From an uncultured Christensenellaceae bacterium (GTDB taxonomy: Bacteria; Bacillota; Clostridia; Christensenellales; Borkfalkiaceae): DNA of 35,768 nt. Within the stretch, counting starts at the first letter, position 1; every line of letters starts with the position of its first letter. Location: contig CAJUOP010000016.1 of NCBI GenBank assembly GCA_910588465.1, positions 1 to 35,768 of the forward strand, given 5' to 3'. The translations under genes were made by a program, and so were the position numbers. The notes below the pieces were generated by a model, which made no database searches, was not told the DNA's origin, and worked only from the letters and a program-made list of their open reading frames with translations. Positions 23,734-31,900 of the stretch are shown here, one piece after another.

Positions 23734-25161
23734 TTATTTCCCTTCGTTTGTGTGTTTTGCGGAAAGCGCGCGGTCGATCGCCGCCGCGGCAAGCTTGCCC
23801 GCGCCCATGGCGGATATGACGGTAGCCGCCCCCGTTACGGCGTCTCCGCCCGCGTACACGCCCGCTCGCGAGGTGAGCGCCTCCTCGTTTACCACAATGC
23901 CGCCGCGCGCGTTTACTTCCAGCCCCTCTGTAGTATTCTTGATGAGCGGATTTGGCGAAGTGCCGATCGCCATGATCACCGCGTCCGCTTCGAGGGTAAA
24001 TTCGGAATCGGGCAGAGGAACGGGTCTGCGCCGCCCCCGCTCGTCCGGCTCGCCCAGCTCCATGCGGATACACTTGATTCCCGTCACAAAGCCGTTTTTT
24101 TCGTCGCGCGGATCGTCCGCGTTGAAATAGCCCAAAATCTCGGTGGGGTTGCACAGCAGCAGAAATTCGACCCCCTCCTCCCTCGCGTGCTCCACCTCCT
24201 CCCGCCGCGCGGGAAGCTCTTCCATGGAACGGCGGTAGACGATATACACCTTTTCCGCCCCCAGCCGCAGCGCGGTGCGCGCCGCGTCCATCGCCACGTT
24301 GCCGCCGCCCACGACGACGACTTTTCCGCCCTTCATCACGGGCGTTTCCGCGTCCTCGCGATACGCTTTCATCAGATTGCTGCGCGTTAAAAATTCGTTC
24401 GCGGAATACACGCCGTTCAGCGATTCGCCGTCGATGCCCATAAAGTTGGGCAGCCCCGCGCCCGAGCCGACGAACACCGCTTCGAAGCCCATGGAAAACA
24501 GCTCGTCTACCGTGATCGTCTTGCCGATCACCGCGTTCGTCTGAATTTCGACGCCCATGCTTTTTAACGCCTCCACCTCGCGCGCCACGATGGCTTTGGG
24601 CAGACGGAATTCGGGGATCCCGTAAACGAGCACGCCGCCCGCCGTGTGCAGCGCCTCGTAAACCGTCACCGAATAGCCCTTTCTTGCCAGCTCGCCCGCG
24701 CAGGCGAGCCCCGCAGGTCCCGACCCGACGACGGCGACTCTGCGCCCGTTCGGCTCCGCCGCCGCAAGTTTTTCCTGAGAGTGCGCGCTGTGCCAATCCG
24801 CCGCGAAGCGTTCCAGCCGACCGATCGCCACAGGCTCGAATTTAATGCCGAGCGTGCACTTGCTCTCGCACTGCGATTCCTGCGGGCACACCCGCCCGCA
24901 CACCGCGGGCAGCGAGGACGATTCGGATATAATCTGATACGCCGCCTCGAAATCCCCCTCCTTGATCTTCGCGATAAACTCGGGAATATGAATATTTACG
25001 GGGCAACCTGCCACGCAGGGCTTATTTTTACAGTTTAAGCAGCGAAGCGCTTCCGCCACCGCGATATCCTCGGAATAGCCGAGCGCCACCTCTTTAAAAT
25101 TTTTCGCCCGCTCTGCTCGATCCTGCACGGGCATTTCGTGCTTTTTCGGTTCAATCGCCAT
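23734..25161 (-). CDS. nfnB: NfnB-type NADPH oxidoreductase (glutamate synthase small-subunit family)
   Basis: A 475-residue FAD/NADPH enzyme. The N-terminal iron-sulfur domain has CLNCKNKPCVAGCPV and CGRVCPQESQCESKC, which hold two [4Fe-4S] clusters. It is followed by VAVVGSGPAGLACAGELARKGY (FAD) and VVVVGGGNVAMDAARTALRLGA (NADPH). Alone it would be called glutamate synthase GltA. Because it is paired with a PyrK-like partner directly upstream, it is best read as NfnB/SudA of the electron-bifurcating NADH-dependent ferredoxin:NADP+ oxidoreductase. The ATG at 25161 has GGAGGGAGGAG upstream and overlaps the end of nfnA by 11 bp, so translation is coupled. Typical of anaerobic clostridia. Confidence 0.88.
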   Translation of the reverse strand: MAIEPKKHEMPVQDRAERAKNFKEVALGYSEDIAVAEALRCLNCKNKPCVAGCPVNIHIPEFIAKIKEGDFEAAYQIISESSSLPAVCGRVCPQESQCESKCTLGIKFEPVAIGRLERFAADWHSAHSQEKLAAAEPNGRRVAVVGSGPAGLACAGELARKGYSVTVYEALHTAGGVLVYGIPEFRLPKAIVAREVEALKSMGVEIQTNAVIGKTITVDELFSMGFEAVFVGSGAGLPNFMGIDGESLNGVYSANEFLTRSNLMKAYREDAETPVMKGGKVVVVGGGNVAMDAARTALRLGAEKVYIVYRRSMEELPARREEVEHAREEGVEFLLLCNPTEILGYFNADDPRDEKNGFVTGIKCIRMELGEPDERGRRRPVPLPDSEFTLEADAVIMAIGTSPNPLIKNTTEGLEVNARGGIVVNEEALTSRAGVYAGGDAVTGAATVISAMGAGKLAAAAIDRALSAKHTNEGK

Positions 25162-26023
25162 GCTTTGCTCCTCCCTCCGCCTGCGCAAACAGATTGCACG
25201 CGCGCTCGCGTGCCTTCTTTTCGAACGGGGCGTACATTCTTCCGCGGAGCATCGCCTCGTCGAAATTCACCTCGTAGCCGTTAAAGTCGGGACCGTCCAC
25301 GCAGGCGAATTTGGTTATCTTTTCGCCGCCGCGCGTGAGGGTGAGTCGACAGCCGCCGCACATTCCCGTGCCGTCGATCATGATGGGGTTCATGGAAACG
25401 GTAACGGGAATATTGTACGGCTTCGCCGTTTCGGTGACGAATTTCATCATGACGAGCGGACCTACCGCAAAAATCATATCAAACTTTTCCCCGCCTTCCA
25501 AAAGCGCCTTTAACGGCGCCGTCACGTTGCCGCGCTCCCCGTAAGAGCCGTCGTCCGTGGTAACCGTATAACGGCGGGAACAGGCGCGGAATTCCTCTTC
25601 AAGTATAACGAAAGAGCGGCTGCGGAAGCCCGCGATCGACGTAACGTCCGCGCCCAGTTTAAAAAATTCCCGTGCGACGGGCAACGCGATCGCACAGCCC
25701 ACGCCGCCCCCGACCACGCATACTTTTTTCATTCCCTCCGTACGGGTGGGCGTGCCGAGCGGTCCCACGAAGTCGCACACCGATTCGCCCTTTTGCTTGC
25801 GGTTCAGCTTCTCCGTCGTCGCCCCGACTACCTGAAAAATGATTTGCACCGTGCCCCGCTCCGCGTCGCACCCCGCGACGGTAAGTGGAATCCGTTCCCC
25901 CTCCCCGTCCACGCGCAATATGATAAACTGCCCCGCCTTCGCCTTTGCGGCGACGAGCGGTGCGAAAATCTCCATTTGCGTGACAGATTCGTTCAGTATT
26001 TTTTTCTCGACGATAGGATACAT
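25151..26023 (-). CDS. nfnA: NfnA-type ferredoxin-NADP+ reductase subunit (sulfide dehydrogenase/PyrK-like)
   Basis: A 290-residue ferredoxin-reductase-fold subunit. It has an FAD domain at the N-terminus (AGQFIILRVDGEGERIPLTVAG), an NAD-binding domain starting VCVVGGGVGCAIALPVA, and the [2Fe-2S] cysteine group DGTGMCGGCRLTL...FACVDGPDF. This is the partner of NfnB in electron-bifurcating transhydrogenase and is also known as SudB. The ATG at 26023 was chosen because AGGAG lies 7 nt upstream; the longer frame starts inside the leader. A strong hairpin ends 21 nt upstream of the ATG. Confidence 0.88.
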   Translation of the reverse strand: MYPIVEKKILNESVTQMEIFAPLVAAKAKAGQFIILRVDGEGERIPLTVAGCDAERGTVQIIFQVVGATTEKLNRKQKGESVCDFVGPLGTPTRTEGMKKVCVVGGGVGCAIALPVAREFFKLGADVTSIAGFRSRSFVILEEEFRACSRRYTVTTDDGSYGERGNVTAPLKALLEGGEKFDMIFAVGPLVMMKFVTETAKPYNIPVTVSMNPIMIDGTGMCGGCRLTLTRGGEKITKFACVDGPDFNGYEVNFDEAMLRGRMYAPFEKKARERACNLFAQAEGGAKHGD

Positions 26024-26044
26024 TTTCACTCCTTTTTTTGCAAA

Positions 26045-26078
26045 GACGGACAAACGGCTTTTTCGCCGTCTGTCCGTC
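26045..26078 (-). terminator. Hairpin between the alcohol dehydrogenase gene and nfnA (terminator or leader structure)
   Basis: About 14 paired bases (GACGGACA-G-ACGGC with GCCGT-T-TGTCCGTC, one G:T pair) enclose a six-base loop. On the minus strand it is followed by TTTGCAAAAAAAGG. The T-tract is weak. There is no room for a separate promoter between the hairpin and the nfnA ATG, so it either terminates partially or sits in the nfnA leader. Confidence 0.6.
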
Positions 26079-26114
26079 CTGCATGATCGGGCTTTTTACG
26101 GCGCCCTGCGCCGA

Positions 26115-27332
26115 TCAGAAATCCACCTCGGTATCGTAATAGCAACACTTTAACAGCTTTTCCATTTCCGCCTGAGAAATCTTGCGGGGATTGCTGCCCG
26201 TGCACGCGTCGCCGATGGCGTTCTTCGCGATTTCGGGAAGCCGCTCCAAAAATACCTTTTCGGGAACGAAGCCGTTTTCCGTCGGATAGCTGTCCGCGCC
26301 GTAATTTTTAATGCAGTGCGGAATATTCAGATCCTCGCTCATCTTGCGCAGGTACGCAATCAAAAGTTTCACCTTTTCGTCGTCGTTCTTTCCGCCCAGC
26401 TCCATAAAGTCCGCAATTTCGCCGTAGCGTTTTTTTGCGGTCGCGTCCTTGGCGTTAAACGCGATAACTTTGGGCAGATACATGGCGTTTGCCGCGCCGT
26501 GAATGATGTGCGCGCCGCAGTCGGCGAACGCCGCGCCCGTCTTGTGCGCCATGGAGTGCACGATGCCCAGCAGCGCGTTAGAGAACGCCATGCCCGCAAG
26601 GCACTGCGCGTTATGCATACTGTCGCGCTTTTCCATGTCGCCGTTGTACGAATCCACCAGATCGCGTTCGATCATTCTTATGGCGAAAATCGCAAGCGGG
26701 TCGGTATAGGCGCAATTCGCGGTCGAAACGTACGCCTCGATCGAGTGCGTCATCGCGTCCATGCCCGTGTGCGCCACCAGCTTTTTGGGCATCGTTTCGG
26801 CAAGGTCGGGATCGACGATGGCTACGTCGGGCGTAATCTCGAAGTCCGCAATGGGATACTTGATTCCCTTGGAATAGTCGGTAATGATGGAGAACGCAGT
26901 CACCTCCGTCGCCGTGCCCGAGGTGGACGAGATTGCGCAGAAATGCGCCTTTTTACGCAGCTTGGGAAGCCCGAACACCTTGCACATATCCTCGAACGTC
27001 ACTTCGGGATATTCGTATTTGATCCACATCGCCTTCGCCGCGTCGATGGGAGAACCGCCGCCCATGGCGATAATCCAATCGGGCATGAACTTCGCCATCG
27101 CTTCCGCGCCCTTCATCACCGTCTCGACGGAGGGGTCGGGCTCGATCCCCTCGAACAGCTCCACCTCCATGCCCGCTTCTTTCAAATAAGAAACCGCTTT
27201 GTCCAGAAACCCGAATTTCTTCATCGAGCCGCCGCCCACGCAGATCATCGCGCGCTTGCCCTCGAACGTCTTTAACGCCTCTAAGGCGCCCTTTCCGTGA
27301 TATAAATCACGGGGTAACGTAAAACGTGCCAT
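26115..27332 (-). CDS. Iron-containing alcohol dehydrogenase
   Basis: This 405-residue group III (iron-dependent) alcohol dehydrogenase has the NAD-binding AMGGGSPIDAAKAMW near residues 89-103. The metal site runs through GMDAMTHSIEAY (Asp and His), GIVHSMAHKTGA (His) and CGAHIIHGAANAMYLP (His). The length is normal for a single-domain enzyme without the aldehyde dehydrogenase part of AdhE. It reduces aldehydes or oxidises alcohols with NAD(P)H in fermentation; the substrate cannot be told. A consensus promoter lies about 85 nt upstream. TATAAATCACGGGGTAACG falls within its own 5' coding region and is not a site. Confidence 0.9.
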   Translation of the reverse strand: MARFTLPRDLYHGKGALEALKTFEGKRAMICVGGGSMKKFGFLDKAVSYLKEAGMEVELFEGIEPDPSVETVMKGAEAMAKFMPDWIIAMGGGSPIDAAKAMWIKYEYPEVTFEDMCKVFGLPKLRKKAHFCAISSTSGTATEVTAFSIITDYSKGIKYPIADFEITPDVAIVDPDLAETMPKKLVAHTGMDAMTHSIEAYVSTANCAYTDPLAIFAIRMIERDLVDSYNGDMEKRDSMHNAQCLAGMAFSNALLGIVHSMAHKTGAAFADCGAHIIHGAANAMYLPKVIAFNAKDATAKKRYGEIADFMELGGKNDDEKVKLLIAYLRKMSEDLNIPHCIKNYGADSYPTENGFVPEKVFLERLPEIAKNAIGDACTGSNPRKISQAEMEKLLKCCYYDTEVDF

Positions 27333-27415
27333 AAAACTCCTCCTTAAATTTTATGCGGATCTCCCCGCCGTTATCCCGAATTTTTATGCAAAAGCTTCCG
27401 CCTTCGCTCACCCAT

Positions 27416-27443
27416 ATTATACACTATTATTTTGACCTGTCAA
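27416..27443 (-). promoter_or_regulatory. Consensus sigma-A promoter of the alcohol dehydrogenase gene
   Basis: On the minus strand TTGACA (27443-27438) and TATAAT (27421-27416), both perfect, are separated by 16 nt. The start point would be near 27409, giving a leader of about 77 nt before the ATG at 27332. AGGAGG lies directly before that ATG. Confidence 0.82.
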
Positions 27444-27489
27444 TCGCTTTTGTAAAAATTTTTTGCAAAATTTTGGATAATTATGACAA

Positions 27490-27512
27490 AACAGCCGTGC
27501 AAAACGGCTGTT
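27490..27512 (-). terminator. Terminator of the coiled-coil/envelope operon
   Basis: A 9-bp perfect stem (AACAGCCGT 27490-27498 with ACGGCTGTT 27504-27512) has a 5-nt loop. It is followed on the minus strand by TTTTGTCAT. It lies 12 nt after the stop codon of the 388-residue coiled-coil protein and just upstream of the next promoter. Confidence 0.8.
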
Positions 27513-27524
27513 CGAATTTTCTGT

Positions 27525-28691
27525 TTATCCCTTATAATAGGTCTTGTCGTAAATGCCGTCGTAGCGGTATTGGCTGGAATAATCGGACGGCGAAACGTTA
27601 TCCGTCTGCGCGGGATTTTCCGCGGGCGCGACGGGCACGGGCTGCTGCACGATCGGCTTCTGCAAGACGACGGGCTGCACAAAAGGCTGCGCCGTAAACT
27701 GCGGCTGCACGTACTGCTGCACCGTCTGCGGAACGTATTGCGCGGGCTGCGGCGCGGGCGGAGCTATAATAATGGGCTGCACCACGGGCTGAAGCGGCTC
27801 CCGCCGTCTGCGGCGGGGCGGCTCCTCGTCCTCGTAGACGTATTCCACGCGCTTTTTCTGATTGCCCGTATTCATGGGCACGGGCATAAACACGGGCTGC
27901 TGGAACCCCATGCCCTGAAACGCGGGATTGCCCATGCCCATCATGCCGTTCATGCCCGCCATGGGATTGACGCAGCCCTGAAAACCCGCCTGCTGCGCGA
28001 AAGGCGCCGCCGTATTCTGCGCGGCGGGAGCCCCCGCCGCAACGGCGCCGTTTGCCCCGGGCTGCGCGGGCGGCGCGTTGGGAGACGCCACCTCTTGCTT
28101 GATATAAATTTTGGGCGGCTGCGCCTGCGGCGCCGCTTCCGCCTGTTTGGGCGCGGACGAAATGCTCTGCATCTGCTCCTTTAACCTGCGGTTTTCCTCC
28201 TCCTGCAGCCTTACCTGCTGCTGCAAGAGCGCGAGCCGATCCTCGAACTGCCGCTGCCGCTCTTCCGCGGCGAGGCGGGCAATCCGTTCCGCCTCCCTCC
28301 GCCGCTCCTCTTCCCGCCGTTCCTCCGCGCGTCTCTCTTCCGCGAGCCGCTCTTCTTCGGCGCGCCGTTCCCGTGCCGCGCGTTCGGAATAAGCCCGCTC
28401 CCGCTCGATAAGCTCCTGCTCCCGCTCGCGCGCGGAGCCGTAGCCTTGCAGCTCTTGCAGGCGATAGCGGTAATCGCGCATTTCCGCATAGCGGCGGCGT
28501 TCCTCCTCCCGCATCTCCCGCAATCGGCGCAGCTCCTCTTCCTCGCGGCGGATCTGCTCCTCGCGCTGCAATTCCTTGCGCAGCCGTTCGGTGTTTTCGC
28601 GGCACAGCTCCTCCATCTGAGTTGCGCGGAGCTGCTGCTCGATCGCCCGCATACGGCTTTCGTATTCTCTTAATTTGTCCTGAGAGTCCAT
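27525..28691 (-). CDS. Cytoplasmic coiled-coil protein with Pro/Gln-rich C-terminal half
   Basis: I do not recognise a named family. Residues 1 to about 180 are an almost unbroken charged coiled coil rich in Arg and Glu. Residues about 190-290 are low-complexity, rich in Ala, Pro, Gln, Met and Gly. After a basic patch (PPRRRRREPL) the last 80 residues are rich in Pro, Gln and Val, including QKPIVQQPVPVAP, and end in a tyrosine-rich tail (YSSQYRYDGIYDKTYYKG). There is no signal peptide or membrane helix, so it is probably cytoplasmic. Residues about 5-67 align without gaps to the cytoplasmic tail of the giant membrane protein in the same operon (29 of 62 identical by hand). GGAGGGAG precedes the ATG. 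It probably binds that tail. Confidence 0.75.
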   Translation of the reverse strand: MDSQDKLREYESRMRAIEQQLRATQMEELCRENTERLRKELQREEQIRREEEELRRLREMREEERRRYAEMRDYRYRLQELQGYGSAREREQELIERERAYSERAARERRAEEERLAEERRAEERREEERRREAERIARLAAEERQRQFEDRLALLQQQVRLQEEENRRLKEQMQSISSAPKQAEAAPQAQPPKIYIKQEVASPNAPPAQPGANGAVAAGAPAAQNTAAPFAQQAGFQGCVNPMAGMNGMMGMGNPAFQGMGFQQPVFMPVPMNTGNQKKRVEYVYEDEEPPRRRRREPLQPVVQPIIIAPPAPQPAQYVPQTVQQYVQPQFTAQPFVQPVVLQKPIVQQPVPVAPAENPAQTDNVSPSDYSSQYRYDGIYDKTYYKG

Positions 28692-28740
28692 AACTCCCTC
28701 CGTAAATACCGATTCCGCCTTAACGAGCGCCCGTACCTGC

Positions 28741-28968
28741 TCAGTCGAGGAGCTTTAACTCGTCGCTGAGCATTTGCAGCTTTTCGCGTTGGAGCCTGAT
28801 GAGCGACGACAGCGTTTTAAAATATTCCGCGTCGCGGGGGTTGGGCTCGGTTTTATCGACGAACGCCTCGATGATCGAGGATTGCGAACGCAACCGCTTC
28901 TGTTCCAGATCCTTAATTTCCTCCTCGACGGCGGAAATCGCCCGCACCAACTCTTCCTTTCTCGACAT
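28741..28968 (-). CDS. Small coiled-coil protein (75 aa), unknown function
   Basis: This short, highly helical protein has heptad-like leucine/isoleucine spacing at both ends (ELVRAISAVEEEIKDLEQKRL and LIRLQREKLQMLSDELKLLD). A central turn around TEPNPRDAEYF suggests a helical hairpin. AAGGAG lies about 9 nt before the ATG. It begins 17 nt after the stop of the giant membrane protein gene and ends 49 nt before the 388-residue coiled-coil gene. It is therefore the middle member of a three-gene operon of coiled-coil proteins. No family recognised. Confidence 0.72.
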   Translation of the reverse strand: MSRKEELVRAISAVEEEIKDLEQKRLRSQSSIIEAFVDKTEPNPRDAEYFKTLSSLIRLQREKLQMLSDELKLLD

Positions 28969-28985
28969 AACAAATTTCTCCTTCC

Positions 28986-31900
28986 TTATTTTTTCGCTTG
29001 GTCGGGATCGGGCTGTTCCGTCCGATCCGCTTTGCCGAATTCCGCGCCGTACGCGCTTTTCAGCCGTTCCAAAAGCAAGCGGTTGTCCGCCTCCTTGCGC
29101 TTTAACTCTTCTTCGAGGAGCTTTAACCGATCCGTTTCCGAAGCCTGCGTTCTTGCGCGCAGCCCCTCGGGGTCGGCATATCCCGCATAGGCTCCGTAGC
29201 CCGAAGAGAGCGGCGGCATGAAATTGCGTTCGTATTCCTGCAACTCGCGCAGACGGCGGATCTCGTCCTCATGACGGCGTGCGCGCGCCTCGTCCTCCAG
29301 CTCTCTGCGGGCGCGGTCGCTTTCGACGCGGAGAATTGATTCCATTTTCCGATCCTGCAATTCGCGTTCCATCGAGCGGAGGCGTTCCTCGTACTCGCGC
29401 AGCAGGCTCGAAGAGCTCTCCCCGTCCGCGGGCGGCGCGGCTTTTGTTTCCTGTGCCTGTCCCGCGAACAGCTTGGCAGCGGCGGCGATCGCCGCGACCG
29501 AAGCGAGCGGATCCGCGCTCGGCGCGGGTGCGGGCTGTTGCACGATCGGCTGCGCGTAGGGCTGCACGGGCATGGGCATCTGCGGCATTTGCATTCCCGC
29601 GTTCATGCCTCCTCCCATCATGGCGGCGCGGCGTTCGTCCTCCCGTCTGCGGCGTTCCTCTTCCCGCTCCTCTTCCTTGCGGCGGCGTTCGTCCTCCCGC
29701 TCTTCCTCGCGCCTGCGGCGCTCCTCTTCCCGTTCTTCCTCTTTGCGGCGGCGCTCTTCGTCACGCTCCTCCTGCTGACGGCGGCGTTCCTCCTCGCGGT
29801 TCTGCCGCTCCTGTTCCTGCCGCTCGCGCTCGCTCTGCTGCTCCTCTCTGCGGCGTTCCTTTTCCTCTCTCTTTTCCTTCCGTCTCTTGCGCCCCTTGAT
29901 AAGCACGATCAGCAAGATGATCAGCAGGATAAAGAGCACTGCAAAGATAATCAGCCACACCCACATGGGAAGCCCGAACCAGAATTTATCCGAAACGAAC
30001 GCGGAGAAGCCCGACTTGGGCTGGGTAAACGGCTTTTCCGAAAGCGCGACTCCGCCCTCGATTGCCGCGCCCGAGCTGTCCGTCAGCTCGAAGTTGCCCG
30101 CAAACTCGTCCTTTAATTTCACGCCGACCGTATAAGAGCTGCCGCCCTTTAACTCGCTTGCGGAAATCTCGTTCCCGTCCGCGTCGTAATACACGTAGTC
30201 GAAAGGCGAATCTATCCCCTCGAATCCTGCGGGCAGGCTTGCGACGGGGTTGCCCTTGGAATCCTCTTTCCACACGGGCGTGACCTTTGCCTTTGCGATT
30301 TCGAACTCGTATTCGAGATTCGATTTATCGTAGTTGGTGCCGTCCCAATAGTAGTTGCCGTTAATTTTGGCGACGATTTTATATTTGCCCGCGTTGGTCT
30401 GGGTAAAGTAGTCGAGCCCGACCTCCGTCTCGTTGCCCTGCGCGTCGACGGCGTAAAGCTTCACCTTTCCGCTTTCGACGAGCGCTTGCAGCCCGTTGGG
30501 CAAAAAGCTCTGCGCCCCGCCCGTATACGTTCCGCCCGCAGAGGGCAGCGTGACGGAAGGCTTTATAATCGGGTCGGGCGGATTGCCCTGATTCAGCATT
30601 AAAAACTGCTTTTGGCTGTCCGCGCCCGCGATAAACTCCACCTCCACGTTGTCCTCGTTGCCTGCGGAGGGAGCGATCGTCTGGGTGAATTGTTCGTTAT
30701 AGTGGTTTACAAGGTCGACTGCCGAAACGGTGTTCCCGTTCGAGTCGGTAAACCGATCCTCCACCACGCCCGCGGGATAATCCGAAGAGCCGAACGAAGC
30801 CTGCCAGGGCGCGCTACCGTCCCCCTGCCAGCCCACGACCTGAATTTTTAATTTATTTACGGTGATTTGCGCCGAATAGGTGGGCAGCGTGCCGATCGCG
30901 CCGTTCTGCACGAACTTTACGTTGGTCGAATCGATCAGCTGCACCGTTAAGCCGTACCGTCCCGCGCCCGTGAGCGTAGCCAAAATCGCCTTCACCTCGT
31001 CCGCGGTGGGCGCGTTGGGATTGGCGCAGTTGGCGGAGGTAAACAGCGACTGCGGATTGTTCTGCGCGTCGCGCTTGGTAAGCCCCGTAACATTGTAATA
31101 CACGCCCAGCCCCGCGGGATCCAAGCCCGCGTAGCTTAGAATATCCTGAACGTTTCCGTCGAAGGTGTGCGTGTTGTCGTTGGCGGGCGCGTTGATCTTT
31201 TTGGGCTCGATTTTCCAGCTTTGCGTGGTGGTCGCCTTGCCGTCCGCACCCGTACTGAACGAGGGCGGCAGCGGCGAACTGAACCCGAAGTTTGCCGAAA
31301 GAGCGGGCACGTCGATTTCGCACCTTGCCGTAAGCGTACCCGAGCCCGTCACCGTCGAACCCGTGTTGCCCGAGTATTGCAGGAGCGCGCCCGAAAGCCC
31401 GCTGTCGGCAAACAGCTCGGCAAGCAGCTTTTCCGCATCCGTGCCGTTCGCGTCTCCCTTGGGCAAGCCGATTAAAATCAGCTCGTGCTCCACGCGCTGT
31501 CCGTTTTGGTCCAGCGTGTACTGCGGAGGCGAAGAGGGATTGTAGGCGACCTCGTTCCCGTTCTCGTCTAAATATCCCCACTGCACCTGCGACATATCGA
31601 ATTTAAACGGTTTTATTTCGAAGTCGAAATATTCGTCCGTGGCGTAGTACGAGCCGCCCGCCGTCTGCGTAAGCGCGATTTCCAGCACGTAATGCCCCGC
31701 GTCCGTCGGCGCGCCCGCAAGCTGAGTGCCCTTGAAGTGATCGGAGGAGTTGCTTGCGTCGTACAGATAATAGTTTACGGTAAAGTTGCTTGCGGGGAAC
31801 GCGTTGGAGCCCACGGTAATTTCCAGCTCGCCGCCGTTCGTGCCGTCGAACAGCACCGCGTGCGGCTTTTTATCGTAGGTATAGGGCGCGTTGTTTAGGG

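Noticed and set aside
22623..23819. 398-codon plus-strand open frame opposite the exonuclease-fold gene
   Set aside because: It is the antisense shadow of a GC-rich gene with clear catalytic motifs; its own translation has no recognisable domain and no ribosome-binding site.
26316..27275. 319-codon plus-strand open frame
   Set aside because: It lies antisense to the iron-containing alcohol dehydrogenase and has an Arg/His-rich shadow composition.
28986..29960. Cell-wall sorting signal at the end of the giant protein
   Set aside because: The membrane helix is followed by about 305 residues and no LPxTG-like motif precedes it, so it is a single-pass membrane protein and not a sortase substrate.
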